Positions 19,741 to 30,294 of a stretch of DNA of 64,000 nt are shown piece after piece. Source of the DNA: Piliocolobus tephrosceles (Eukaryota > Chordata > Mammalia > Primates > Cercopithecidae); assembly GCF_002776525.5 (NCBI RefSeq), contig NC_045434.1:191582922-191646921 (forward strand), given 5' to 3'. Under the pieces are notes generated by a model, which had not been told where the DNA came from, ran no database searches, and saw nothing but the letters and a program-made list of their open reading frames with translations. Both the position numbers and the translations under genes were made by a program. How positions within the stretch are numbered: position 1 is the stretch's first letter; each line of letters opens with the position of its first letter.

Positions 19741-20654
19741 GAGGTAAGGGGGAATGTGAGAAAAAGAGGGCTGCTCATCTGTACTTCCCCCACTCCTGAA
19801 GCCCCTCACTAGTAGAGGGCAAGCTCACAGGCCTGAGGGTGGGAGCTGGCTCTAGGAGTAACAGAGCAGAGGACACTTGGCCAATGGCCCTGTCCCTATT
19901 CCTACCCAGAGGCCTTTGCACACCCTGACGTCTCCTGGACCTTCCCCCTGGTCAGGGGAAAAGGCCTCCTCCCTCCCTCTTCCACTCTCCACCCCACCCC
20001 CGTCTTCCTACTTATCATTTTGGAGAGTCATTTAATTCCTGGGGTTTCTGTGTGTGCTGAGTCTGTGCGTGTGTTGGGAGAAAGGAGCCTGGCTTCCACC
20101 CAACTGAAAAGAAAGAGGAATAAACCACAAAACAAAAACACACCAACAAAGACAACTTGGAAGGCAATATTTATTCTGATTTTGCTTTTGCTTTAATACA
20201 TAATATGTACACATGTTCCAGGCAACACATTTGGGAACACAAAATAAAAATAAGGTTACTTATGACCCCAGGAGCTAGCTAACCTTTGCTGACAATTTCT
20301 GTCTTCTCTTTGGATTTCAGGACATCTGTGATGTTGAGGCTTTCTGTACCCTCTGGCTGGGGAAGAGACCTCATCTGTCACCTCACATCTTCAGTCTCTC
20401 CCCACTCTAGGATTTAGAGGGTGTAGTCAAGGCAGAAGACCTGGGAGAGGTTAAACCAGAGGGGTGGCTGGTGCAGAGGACTGGGCAAGGACCATGAATT
20501 TGTCCTTCAGTTGCTGTGGGAAAGGACTTCATGAACAATGAGTTGACCAGAGAGTAGGGCTTCATCCTACTGCCCAGAGAGGCCACTGTGACTCAGCAGA
20601 AAGGTCCCCGGGGACAGAGCATAGTTCCCCAATTTCCTTCACACTTTTTATCTT
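19741..20654. other. Longest repeat-poor stretch before the promoter
   Basis: About 900 bp without Alu, L1 or L2 that I can see. Mixed composition with a CT-rich block near 19960-20010. No convincing exon or RNA gene. Confidence 0.5.
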
Positions 20655-21371
20655 TTTCCTTTTTTTTTCTGAGACACGGTCTTGCTCTGTCACCCAGGCT
20701 GGAGTATAGTGGCACAATCATGGCTCACTGCAGCCTCAACTTCCAAGGCTCAAGCAATCCTCCTGCCTCAGCCTCCCAAGTAGCTAAGAGTAGAGGTATG
20801 TGCCACTATATCTGGCTAATTTTTTAAAATTATTTGGGCCAGTCACGGTGGCTCACGCCTGTAATCCCAGCACTTTGGGAGGCCGAGGCCGGCCGATCAC
20901 AGGTCAGGAGTTCAAGACCAGTCTGGCCAACATAGTAAAACCCTGTATCTACTAAAAATGCAAAAAAAAAATTAGCCAGGTGTCGGGAGGCAGGGCTTGC
21001 AGTGAGCCGAGATCGCGGCACTGCACTCCAGCCTGGACAACAGAATGAGACTCTGTCGCAAAAAAAAAAAAAAAAAAATTAGCCGGGTGTGGTAGCGTGC
21101 GCCTGTAATCCCAGCTACTCGGAACGCTGAGGCAGGAGAAACACTTGAACCCGGGAGGCAGAGGTTGCAGTGAGCTGAGATCGTGCCATCGCACTCCAGC
21201 CGGGCAATAGTGCAAGACTCCGTCTCCAAAAAAAAAAAAAAAAAATTAGCTGTAGAGTCAGGGGTCTCCCTATGCTGCCCAGGCTGGTCTTGAACTCCTA
21301 GGCTCAAGTGATCTGCCCACCTGGGCCTCCCGAAGTGTTGGGATTACAGGCGTGAGCCACCAGGCCTGGCC
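20655..21371 (-). mobile_element. AluJ split by plus-strand Alu arms
   Basis: Pieces 20655-20837 and 21246-21371 form one minus-strand AluJ. The insert between them is in the opposite orientation. Confidence 0.88.
20838..21245 (+). mobile_element. Trimeric Alu (left-right-right)
   Basis: A left arm, a shortened right arm with A-tail (to 21078), then another right arm beginning 'ttagccgggtgtgg' with its own A-tail. Best explained by slippage or recombination between A-rich stretches. Confidence 0.85.
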
Positions 21372-21960
21372 TTCATACCTTTTAAAATGTATTCATTCAC
21401 TCATTCATTAAACATTAACTGCTCTCCACCCTGGGCAGGCTCTGGGGCCTCTCAGGTGGGGAAGTTGCCAACTGGGCCCTCCAGCAGCCTGCTTCTGACC
21501 TGGGGAAAGTAAAATACAATAAATGTGCCCAAGGAATGCAGGGGAAGGGAGGAGAAAAAGGGGAGAGAAGGAAGGGCGTGTAGCAGTATCCCACGCACAT
21601 GTGGGCCATTTGTAAAAGAATATTACGTACTACAACAGCATTTTTCTCTGGAAAATGCAAAACAAAACTCTAACTTTGTTCTTAATGCAGACTATGGAAA
21701 GTAAATTGTGAGGAAATCTTGATCCTTGGGGATTATCATGGGTCTCTTCAGCTAAGCCTGTGGGGAAGGCAGGGAGTAGGGCAGGCCTTGCCATTCTCCA
21801 GAGGCCTCTCAGTAGAATGTGACCTGTTTCTATTTACCAGAATGGCAAGGGCAGGGGTGCAGGAATAGGAAGAGGACATACCTGATTGGAGGATTGGAGA
21901 GCCAGGAATCTGGGCCCTGAGAGTCAAAGGGAGAGGTTGGCAAATTCAGGGACACATAAC
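21372..21960. other. Unassigned Alu-free sequence
   Basis: Contains 'tcattcactcattcatt', typical of old MIR/L2-age repeats. The 36 bases at 21682-21717 are duplicated exactly at 23040-23075. Confidence 0.55.
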
Positions 21961-22212
21961 TGTGTGTGGTGGCTCTCTCCTATAATCCCAGCATTCTGTG
22001 AGGCCAAGGCAGGAGGATCACTTAAGCCTTGGAGTTCGAGACCAGCCTGGGCAACAAAGTGACATCCAGTCTCTACAAAAAAATTTTAAAGTTGTTTGGG
22101 CACTGTGGTGTGTGCCTGTGGTCCCAGCTACACGGGAGACTGAGGCGGGAGGATCAAAGGTGGGAGTTCAAGGTTGCAGTGAACTATGATCCAGCCTCTG
22201 TAACACAGGCTT
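21961..22212 (+). mobile_element. AluJ
   Basis: Old plus-strand dimer with 'cctgtggtcccagctac' and a truncated right end. Confidence 0.85.
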
Positions 22213-22221
22213 GAGAGCACG

Positions 22222-22290
22222 GCCGTCATGTTGGCCAGGCTGGTCTGAAACTCCTGGCCTCAACTGGTCTGCCTACCTCGGCCTCCCAAA
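22222..22290 (-). mobile_element. Alu fragment
   Basis: A 69-bp minus-strand scrap from 'catgttggccaggctgg' to 'cctcccaaagg'. It joins the hAT element directly. Confidence 0.8.
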
Positions 22291-22539
22291 GGCTTTGTAG
22301 GCCATATGGTCAGGGTGGTACCTACTCAACTCAGCTGGGAGGCACAAAAGGAGCCACAGGCACTACTTAATCAGCTGGATCTGACTGTGTTCCAACAAAA
22401 CTTTATTTATGGACATTGAAATTTGAATTTCATAACATTTGTAGACAGATGTCAAGAAATAGTACTCTTAAATTTTTTCCCCCACCTTTAAAAATGTCAC
22501 AATCATTCTTGGCTTGCAGGGGTCCTATAAAACAGGGAG

Positions 22540-22735
22540 TCAGGTGGTAATGACGTGTCAGTGTAGATTCATTAGTTGTCACAAATGTACCCAAATGTAC
22601 CACTCTGATGGGGGATATATTGGAAAACGGAGGAGGCTATTGATGTGTAAGGGTAGGAAGTATACAGGAAATGTGGTGTCTTCTGCTCAACTTTGCCACA
22701 AACCTAAAACTGATCTTCAAAAATAAAGCCTGTCT
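22540..22735 (+). mobile_element. L1 3'-end fragment
   Basis: 'gtaccactctgatgggggat', 'ttctgctcaactttgcc' and 'caaaaataaagcctgtc' follow the 3' end of older L1 families. It lies inside the hAT element. Confidence 0.75.
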
Positions 22736-23011
22736 GCCAGGTGCGGTAGTTCATGCCTGTAATCCCAGCACTTTGGGAGGCCAAGACTGGGGGGATCTCC
22801 TAAGGTAAGGAGTTTGAGACCAGTCTGGCCAACATGCTGAAACCCATCTCTATTAAAAAAATACAAAATTAGCCAGGCATGGTGGCACATGCCTGTAATC
22901 CCAGCTACTCAGGAGGCTGAGGCAAGAGAATTGCTTGAACCCGGGAGGCAGAGGTTGCAGTGAGTGGAGATTGTACCATTGCACTCCAGCCTGGGCAACA
23001 AGAGCAAAACA
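22736..23011 (+). mobile_element. AluS, 3' end lost
   Basis: Plus-strand Alu that stops at 'caagagcaaaac' and joins directly to a minus-strand Alu end. Confidence 0.9.
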
Positions 23012-23092
23012 GCCACCATGCCTGGCCTATTTATTTTTTTTAATGCAGACTATGGAAAGTAAATTGTGAGGAAATTTATGTTTCCCCCCCTA
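23012..23092. other. Patchwork filler between two Alus
   Basis: In order: 17 bases of a minus-strand Alu 5' end ('agccaccatgcctggcc'), a T-rich spacer, an exact 36-base copy of 21682-21717 (at 23040-23075), then 'ttatgtt' and a C-run up to the next Alu. Confidence 0.8.
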
Positions 23093-23393
23093 CGGTGGCT
23101 CACACCTGTAATCCTAACACTTTGGAAGGTCAAGGCGGGCAGATCACGAGGCCAGGAGTTTGAGACCATTGTGGCCAACATAGTGAAACCCCGTCTCTAC
23201 TAAAAATACAAAAAAATCAGCCGGGTATGGTGGCGGGCACCTGTAGTCCCAGCTCCTTGGGAGCCTGAGGCAGAAGAATCGCTTGAACCCGGGAGGTGGA
23301 GGTTGCAGTGAGCCAAGATTGCACCACTGCACTCCAGCCTGGGCAACAGAACGAGACTCTGTCTCAAAGGAAAAAAAAGAAAAAGAATAAAAG
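23093..23393 (+). mobile_element. Alu, near-identical to the one at 26430
   Basis: Begins at 'cggtggctcacacc', missing the first bases, just after a C-run. Shares many private variants with the Alu in the SELENOW pseudogene: 'cctaacactttggaaggtc', 'aatcagccgggtatgg', 'cagaacgagactctg', 'ctcaaaggaaaaaa'. Confidence 0.93.
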
Positions 23394-23430
23394 AATGTCT
23401 TTTATGTCTTTTATGTCTCAAAAAATAAAT

Positions 23431-23741
23431 AGGCCAGGCATGGTGGCTCATGCCTGTAATCCCAGCATTTTGAGAGGCCGAGGCGGGCGGATCACTTGAG
23501 GTCAAGAGTTCAAGACCAGCCTGGCCAACATGGTGAAACCTCGTCTCTACTAAAAATACAAAAATTAGCCGGGCGTGGTGGCAGGTGCCTGTAATCCAAG
23601 CTACTCAGGGGGCCAAGGCAGGAGAATCGCTTGAACCCAGGAGGTGGAGATTACAGTGAACCGAGATCATGCCACTGTACTCTAGCCTGGGCGACAGAGT
23701 GAGACTTCGTCTCAAAAAAAATTAAATAAATAAATAAATCC
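23431..23741 (+). mobile_element. AluS
   Basis: Complete element with an (AAAT)n tail, following a short (TTTTATGTC)n-like spacer. Confidence 0.93.
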
Positions 23742-23929
23742 TATTAAAAAAAGAAGAAGAAAGAAAAGAAAAGAAAACAGGGAGCAAGTTGAGAATTTAG
23801 CCTATGGCCTGTACTTGCTGATCCCTGTTTTAGAGAATTACAAAAAGTTGCTCCATCCTCCAGTAAGACGTTATATAAGTTAGCTTATTATTTCTCGGGA
23901 ATAACAATTATAGGACTGGGCATACCTAC

Positions 23930-24073
23930 CTGGGCATAGAACTGGCTCACATCTATAATCCTAACACTTTGGAAGGGTGAGGCAGGAGGATCACTTGAGG
24001 ACAGGAGTTCCAGACCAGCCTCAGCAACATGGTAAGATTCTATCTCTACCAAAAAAAAAAAAAAAAAAAAAAA
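23930..24073 (+). mobile_element. Alu left monomer
   Basis: 'cacatctataatcctaacac' to 'ctctaccaaaaaaa', a monomer with its own poly(A). Confidence 0.82.
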
Positions 24074-24087
24074 TTTAAAGAATTACA

Positions 24088-24473
24088 GGCCGGGCGCGGT
24101 GGCTCAAGCCTGTAATCCCAGCACTTTGGGAGGCCGAGACGGGCGGATCACGAGGTCAGGAGATCGAGACCATCCTGGCTAACATGGTGAAACCTCGTCT
24201 CTACTAAAAATACAAAAACTAGCCGGGCGAGGTGGCAGGCGCCTGTAGTCCCAGCTACTCGGGAGGCTGAGGCAGGAGAATGGCGTAAAAATCTGGGAGG
24301 CGGAGCTTGCAGTGAGCTGAGATCAGGCCACCGCACTCCAGCCCGGGCGACGAGACTCTGCCTCAAAAAAANNNNNNNNNNNNNNNNNNNNNNNNNNNNN
24401 NNNNNNNNNNNNNNNNNNNNNNNNNNNNNNNNNNNNNNNNNNNNNNNNNNNNNNNNNNNNNNNNNNNNNNNCC

Positions 24474-24499
<26 letters not shown>
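24088..24499 (+). mobile_element. AluY, cercopithecoid type, with gap in tail
   Basis: Carries 'ggctcaagcctgtaatccc', 'ggccgagacgggcgga' and 'actagccgggcgaggtgg'. TSD 'aaagaattaca' at 24077-24087 and 24500-24510. The 100-N gap (24372-24471) falls in its A-tail. Confidence 0.92.
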
Positions 24500-24504
<5 letters not shown>

Positions 24505-24656
24505 ATTACAATTATGACAAGCATTAAACCATTCTGTATAAATTATACAAATCAAATACTGAATATTAGATAATTGAAAATTATCATTGTTGCAAATATA
24601 TTGTAATTATTCAACAGTTCTCATATTAGATTCTAGAAAATAACAAGACATTTGGC

Positions 24657-25196
24657 ATCCTGGGCAATCAAGATTTTGAGACCAGCCTGGCCAATATGGC
24701 AAGACCACATATCTACAAATTTTTTTTTTTTTTTTTGAGATAGAGTCTCACTCTGTCACCCAGGCTAGAGTGCAATGGCACCATCTCGGCTCACTGCAAC
24801 CTCCGACTCCGGGGTTCAAGCGATTCTCTTGCCTCAGCCCCCTGAGTAGCTGGGACTACATGCGTGTGCCACCACGCCCAGTTAATTTTTTGTATCTTTA
24901 GTAGAGATGGGGTTTCACCGTGTTAGCCAGGATGGTCTCGATCTCCTGATCTCGTGATCTGCCCACTTCGGCCTCCCAAAGTGCTGTGATTATAGGCATG
25001 AGCCACCACGCCCAGCCCCCAAAAAATTTTTTTTAATCAGCCTGTGTGGTGGCACATGCTTGTAGTCCTAGGTACTGGGGAGGCAGAAGCAGGAAGGTTG
25101 CTTGAGTCCAGGAGTTCCAGGCTTCAGTGAGCCGTGATCAGACCACTGCACACCAGCTTGGGCAATTAAGCAAAACTCCATCTCATATTTAAAAAA
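24657..25196 (+). mobile_element. AluJ split by AluY
   Basis: Plus-strand pieces 24657-24719 (left-arm end) and 25019-25196 (right arm) surround a minus-strand AluY. Confidence 0.82.
24720..25016 (-). mobile_element. AluY nested in AluJ
   Basis: Y-type 'gtgttagccaggatggtctc' with a T-head next to the A-rich linker of the host AluJ. Confidence 0.92.
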
Positions 25197-25198
25197 AA

Positions 25199-25510
25199 GG
25201 CTGACTACAGTGGCTCATGCCTGTAATCCCAGCACTTTGAGAGACTGGAGCAGGAAGATTGTTTGAGCCCAGGAGTTTGAGACCAGCCTGGGCAACACAG
25301 GGAGAACCTGTCACTACACAAAGTATCATGATTAGCTAGATGTGGTGGCACATGCCTGTGGACCCAGCTACTGGGGAGGCTGAGGTGGGAGGATCACTTG
25401 AGCCTGGGAGGGCAAGCATCGGTGCGCCATGATAGCACCACAGCACTCCAGCCTAGATGAGAGAGTGAGACTCTGCCTCTAAATACATACATACAGACAG
25501 ACAGACTAAA
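25199..25510 (+). mobile_element. AluJ
   Basis: J-type 'tttgagcccaggagtttg'. Tail converted to (ACAT)n/(ACAG)n. Confidence 0.9.
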
Positions 25511-25545
25511 AAGAAAAAAGATTCTTATCTGAGATAGATAATTTT

Positions 25546-25841
25546 TTTTTTTTTTTTTTTTTGAGACAGAGTCTGGCTCTGTCTCCCAGGCTGGAGTGCA
25601 GTGGCCGGATCTCAGCTCACTGCAAGCTCCGCCTCCGGGTTTACGCCATTCTCCTGCCTCAGCCTCCCAAGTAGCTGGGACTACAGGCGCCCGCCACCTC
25701 GCCCGGCTAGCTTTTTGTATTTTTAGTAGAGACGGGGTTTCACCATGTTAGCCAGGATGGTCTCGATCTCTGACCTTGTGATCCACCCGTCTGGGCCTCC
25801 CAAAGTGCTGGGATTACAGGCTTGAGCCACCGTGCCCGGCC
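25546..25841 (-). mobile_element. AluY, cercopithecoid type
   Basis: 'ggccggatctcagctcactg' and 'ccacctcgcccggctag'. A perfect 16-bp TSD 'tgagatagataatttt' lies at 25530-25545 and 25842-25857, so the insertion is young. Confidence 0.95.
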
Positions 25842-25857
25842 TGAGATAGATAATTTT

Positions 25858-26224
25858 AACTACAGTTGCTGTTTAATATGCAAAATTGTGTGGTCAAGTA
25901 GATGAATAGCCAAGAAATTTGGTTTAATGGATTATTTGTCAATGTTTTTTCCCAGTTTTTCTCAAAATCCATCAGTTACAGAGTGTGGAAGTTGAAGGTA
26001 AATCCACATCCTGCTCCATCTGCAATGTATTAATACCATGTTTTGCTAAAACTAGTATCTAAAGTATTTCCTTTTCTTCTGGCAGTGCATCTACTTTCTC
26101 CTGAAATCTGGTGATGTAGATGAGTCATTTAGTATGGCTGGTGGAAACAAATACTGAAGACAGTGCCTAGATTATAGTAAGCAACTGTATGCATATATTT
26201 TAAATGAATAAAATTCCTTTTTCA
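25858..26224. other. Unassigned Alu-free sequence
   Basis: AT-rich. Near 26150-26215 it resembles an L2/MIR 3' end ('cagtgcctagattatagtaa'). No gene recognised. Confidence 0.5.
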
Positions 26225-26234
26225 AAGAAATTTG

Positions 26235-27333
26235 TGGTGCAGACCTCATGCGTCCAGGCAGGAGATGGCTGTGACCCAGGCCTCTGCTCCCCAACGGGTG
26301 TGGCAGCCCAGAGCCATGGCTCTTGAGAGTTGTTTATGTGGCGCTTGAGGCTACAAGTCCAAGTATCTTCAGCTAAAGAAGCAGTTAGAAGATGAGATCA
26401 TCCCCCCTCCCCCCCCCCCCCCCCCCCCCACGGTGGCTCACACCTGTAATCCTAACACTTTGGAAGGTCAAGGCGGGCAGATCACGAGGCCAGGAGTTCG
26501 AGACCATTCTGGCCAACATAGTGAAACCCCGTCTCTACTAAAAATACAAAAAAATCAGCCGGGTATGGTGGCGGGCACCTGTAGTCCCAGCTACTTGGGA
26601 GCCTGAGGCAGAAGAATCGCTTGAACCCGGGAGGCGGAGGTTGCAGTGAGCCAAGATTGCACCACTGCACTCCAGCCTGGGCAACAGAACGAGACTCTGT
26701 CTCAAAGGAAAAAAAAGAAAGAAGAAGATGAGGTCCTCTGGGCTTTGGATATCTGCAGCGAGTGAACTCCCCAGGCCACTGGGTTCTTTGAAGTAATGGT
26801 AGCCGGGAAGTTGATTCACTCTAAGAAGGAAGGTGATGGCTACGTGGACACAGAAAACAAGTTTCTGAAGCTGGTGGCCGCCATCAAAGCCGCCTTGACT
26901 CAGGGCTAATGTGCCCTGAAGGCAGAGTCCAAGGACCTTGACCTCGCTCCTCTCAGCGGATGCTTCATGGCAGGAAGGACTGAAATGTCTCGAGGATGCC
27001 TGGTCTCCCCCTGTTCTTGCAGCTGCTGTTGGGGGCAGAGGTTGATGCCCCTGGTCTTTGCCTCTGTGTGGGAGAGTCTGTTAGTATGTGTCTTCCCCAG
27101 AATCCACACCGCCCTACCCTTGTTCCCTGATTTCATCAGATCTCTGTGCATCCCCCATGTTTCCCCGGTTGTCTCCCAGAGTTTGTGGGATGTCCCACCT
27201 CAGGCTTCCTTCTCAAAGGGAAGCCAAAAGAGGCATCAGGATGGGTGAGTCTCTGATTGTGGCAACGTTTGCAACCATTCACGATTCAATAAATATTGGA
27301 CGGATTTAACCGAAAAAAAAAAAAAAAAAAAAG
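26235..27333 (+). pseudogene. SELENOW: SELENOW processed pseudogene, split by Alu
   Basis: Retrocopy of selenoprotein W mRNA, a small cytosolic thioredoxin-fold selenoprotein. The start ATG is at 26316. The redox loop reads Cys-Gly-Ala-TGA-Gly-Tyr-Lys-Ser-Lys, with the selenocysteine codon TGA preserved at 26346-26348. The N-terminal residues before it are altered by small indels. An Alu splits the copy at 26397-26722. The frame resumes (GKLIHSKKEGDGYVDTENKF, then a terminal KAALTQG-like end) to the original stop at 26907. A second TGA lies in 'agcgagtgaactcc'. The 3' UTR includes a SECIS-like stretch, but the ATGA core reads ATGG at 26967. It ends 'caataaatattgg', then poly(A). TSD 'aagaaatttg' at 26225-26234 and 27334-27343. 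Confidence 0.95.
26397..26722 (+). mobile_element. Poly(C)-headed Alu in SELENOW pseudogene
   Basis: TSD 'agaagatgag' (26387-26396 and 26723-26732). The insert starts 'atca', followed by about 30 pyrimidines, almost all C (26401-26429), then an Alu lacking its first bases. Near twin of the element at 23093. Confidence 0.93.
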
Positions 27334-27384
27334 AAGAAATTTGCCCTGCTGTCTGGAGAGAAATAAGTTTATTTTATGTATTTA

Positions 27385-27694
27385 TGTATTTATTTATTTT
27401 TGAGACAGGGTTCACCCTGTCACCCAGGCAGGAATGTAGTGGCACCATCTAGGCTCACTGCAACCTCTGCCTCCCAGGCTCAAGTGATCCATTCCTACCT
27501 CAGCCTCTTGAGTACCTGGGACCATAGATGAATGCCCCTACACCCTGCTAATTTTCTTCTCCTTTTTTTTTTTGGTAGAAATGGGGTTTCGCCATGTTGC
27601 CCAGGCTGGTCTCAAACCTCTGAACTCAAGCAATCTGTCCACCTCAGCCTCCCAAGCTGCTGGGATTACAGGTGTGAGCCATCATTCCTGGTCC
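27385..27694 (-). mobile_element. AluJ/S
   Basis: Minus-strand dimer with a (TTTA)n head and a diverged 5' end ('gagccatcattcctggtcc'). Confidence 0.9.
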
Positions 27695-27696
27695 TC

Positions 27697-27826
27697 TTTT
27701 TTAAATAGTAGAGATGGAGTCTTGCTATGTTGCTCAAGCTGGTCTCAAATTCCTGGCCTCCAGCAATCCTCCTACCTGAGCCTCTCAAAGTGCTAGGATT
27801 ACAGGTGTGAGCCACTATGCCCAGCC
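27697..27826 (-). mobile_element. Alu monomer (FLAM-like)
   Basis: Single minus-strand monomer, from 'agagatggagtcttgctatg' to 'cactatgcccagcc'. Confidence 0.85.
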
Positions 27827-27890
27827 AATAAAATTTTTTTAACAGGCTTTTTTTTTTTTTCCCCTGGATCTCATGATTTAAAATTTTTTT

Positions 27891-28198
27891 TGGCTGCGCA
27901 CTATGGCTCAGGCCTGTAATCCCAGCACTTTGGAAGGCCAAAGGAGGGAGGATCGCTTAAGGCCAGGACCTTAAGATCAGCCAGGGTAACATGGCAAGAC
28001 CTCATCTCTACAAAAGAAAAAAAATTTAAATTAGCCAAGTGTGGTGGCGTGCGCTTGCAGTCCTTGCTACTCAGGATGCTGAGGCTAGAGGATTGCCGGA
28101 GCCCAGGAGTTCAAGGCAGCAATGAGCGATGATTATACCACTCTACTCCAGCCTGGGAGACACGGCAAGACTACCTCAAAATTAAAAAAAAATAAAAA
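27891..28198 (+). mobile_element. AluJ
   Basis: Strongly diverged plus-strand dimer ('gcttaaggccaggacc'). Confidence 0.87.
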
Positions 28199-28317
28199 TG
28201 TTTTAAATGGAAAAAAATAAAATAAACATTTTTTTTTCCTGATATCTGGGGAGAAATTATTTCATGGTTTAGGATTTTATTATTTACAACGTTCTAAAAT
28301 AGTATCACTGTCTTCAC

Positions 28318-29340
28318 ACCCATTAGGATGGCTACTTTCAAAAAACAGAAAATAAGTGTTGGTTACGATGTGGCGAAAGTGGAACCCTGGTGCACGTCTG
28401 GTGAAAATGTAAAATGATACAGCTGCTGTGGAAAACAGTATGATGGTTCCTCAGAAAAATTAAAAATAGAAGTTTAAGGCTGGAAGCAGTGGCTCACGCC
28501 TGTAATCCCAGCACTTTGGGAGGCTGCTGTGGGCGGATTCACGAGGTCAGGAGATTGAGGCCATCCTGGCTAACATGGTGAAACACCATGTCTACTAAAA
28601 ACACAAAAAATTAGCTGGGCGTGGTGGTGGCGGGCGCCTGTAGTCCCAGCTACTTGGGAGGCTGAGGCAGGAGAAGGGCGTGAACCCAGGAGGCGGAGCT
28701 TGCAGTGAGCCGAGATTGGGCCACTGCACTCTAGCCTGGGCAACAGAGTGAGACTCCGTCTCACAAAAAAAAAAAAAAAAAAAAAGTTTAACTCTATGAT
28801 TCAGCAATTCCACTTCTAGGTATATACTCAGAAGAATTGAAAGAGAGTCTCCAAGATATATTTGTATTCCCATGTTCATAGTAGCATTATTTGAAATAGC
28901 TAACATGTGGAAATAATCCAAGTGTCCATCTAGAGATGAATGAACAAGGAAAATGTGGTAGATACACACAATGAACTATTATGATTCAGGCTTAAAAAGG
29001 AAGGAGATTTTGTAGTATGCTCCAACATGGATGAAACTTTAGGACGTTATGCTAAATGAAATAAGTCAATCACAAAACGACAAATACTATATGACTCTAC
29101 TTATTTAAGATAATGATAACAGTCAAAATCATAGAGACAGAAAGTAGAATGGTGGTTGCCAGGGACTAGAGGGAGGGGTAAATGAGGAATAATTGTTTAA
29201 CTGGTATAGAGTTTCAGTTTTACAAGGAGAAAATAATAAGATATATGGTGGTGATGGTTGAACACTATAAATGTATTCAGTGCAATTAAACTGTACACTT
29301 AGCAATGGTTCATTTTATCAATTTTATTTTATGTTCTGTT
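28318..29340 (+). mobile_element. L1M 3' end, split by AluY
   Basis: The end of ORF2 and the 3' UTR of an older L1 run 28318-28477 and 28786-29340. Landmarks are 'gcagctgctgtggaaaacag', 'ccatgttcatagtagcatta', 'gagacagaaagtagaatggt' and 'ggtggtgatggttgaacac'. Confidence 0.9.
28478..28783 (+). mobile_element. AluY nested in L1M
   Basis: Y-type 'gtcaggagattgaggccatc'. Short TSD 'aagttta' at 28470-28476 and 28784-28790. Confidence 0.93.
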
Positions 29341-29341
29341 T

Positions 29342-29824
29342 TTTGTTTTTTAGAGATAGTGTCTTATTCTGTCACCCATGCTGGAGTGTAGTGATGTGAC
29401 TGTAGCTCACTGGAGCCTTGACCTCCTGGGCTCAAATGATCCTCCCATCTCAGTCTCCCAAGCAGCACCAAGGGCTGGGTGTGATGGCTCACCCCTGTAA
29501 TCCCAGCACTTTGGAAGGCCAAGGTGGGCAGATCACTTGAGGTCAGGAGTTCAAGACCAGCCTGGCCAATATGGCCAAACCCCGTCTCTACTAGAAATAT
29601 GAAAAAAGTAGCTGGGCATAGTAGCGTGCGCCTGTAGTCCCAGCTACTCAGGAGGGTGAAGCAGGAGAATCACTTGAATCCAGGAGGCAGAGGTTGCAGT
29701 AAGCTGGGATTGCGCCACTGCACTCCAGCCTGGGTGACACAGTGAGACTCCATCTCAAAGCAAACAAGCAAACAAGCAGAAAAACCAAGTAGCACCAAGC
29801 AGGTGTGAGCCACCATGCCTGGCT

Positions 29825-29859
<35 letters not shown>

Positions 29860-29977
29860 GAGAGGTGGGGTCTTGCTATGTTACCCAGGCTGGTTTCAAA
29901 CTCCTGGGCTCAAGCAGTCTTCCCACCTCAGCCTCCCAAAGTGCTAGGATTACAGGGATGAGCCACCATGCCCAGCT
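29342..29977 (-). mobile_element. AluJ split by AluS
   Basis: Pieces 29342-29471 and 29801-29977, the second with a long internal T-run. The break is marked by 'ccaagcagcaccaag' against 'ccaagtagcaccaag'. Confidence 0.9.
29472..29785 (+). mobile_element. AluS nested in AluJ
   Basis: Complete plus-strand Alu with an (AAGC/AAAC)n tail, bracketed by a near-perfect 15-bp TSD. Confidence 0.93.
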
Positions 29978-29985
29978 CATGTATT

Positions 29986-30294
29986 GTATTGTTTTGTATT
30001 TATTTATTTTTTGAGACAGAATCTTGCTCTGTTGCCCAGCCTGGAGTGCAGTGGTGCGATCTCGGCTCACCGTACCCTCTGACTTCCAGGTTCAAGTGAT
30101 TCTCGTGCCTCAGCCTCCAAAGTAGTTGGGATTACAGGCATGCGCCACCACACTCAGCTAATTTTTGTATTTTTAGTAGAGACAGCGTTTCACCATGTTG
30201 GTCAGGCTAGTCTCGAATTCCTGGCCTCAGGTGATTCACCTGCCTTGGCCTCCCAAAGTGCTTGGCTTACAGGTGTAAGCCACCATGCCCAGCC
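29986..30294 (-). mobile_element. AluS
   Basis: Minus-strand element. TSD 'catgtatt' before (29978) and after (30295). Confidence 0.93.

Larger units (their letters stand above)
22291..23829 (+). mobile_element. hAT-type element, interrupted
   Basis: Pieces 22291-22538 ('gctttgtaggccatatgg', 'ccaacaaaactttatttatg') and 23776-23829 ('gcctatggcctgtacttgct') make one old DNA transposon, the family seen at 9236. 'aaaacagggag' occurs at both break points (about 22528 and 23773). That marks the TSD of the L1-tail insertion that later collected Alus. Confidence 0.72.

Noticed and set aside
26397..26429. The C-run could be the hexamer part of an SVA-like composite element
   Set aside because: There is no CCCTCT periodicity, VNTR or SINE-R-like part; only a clipped Alu follows.
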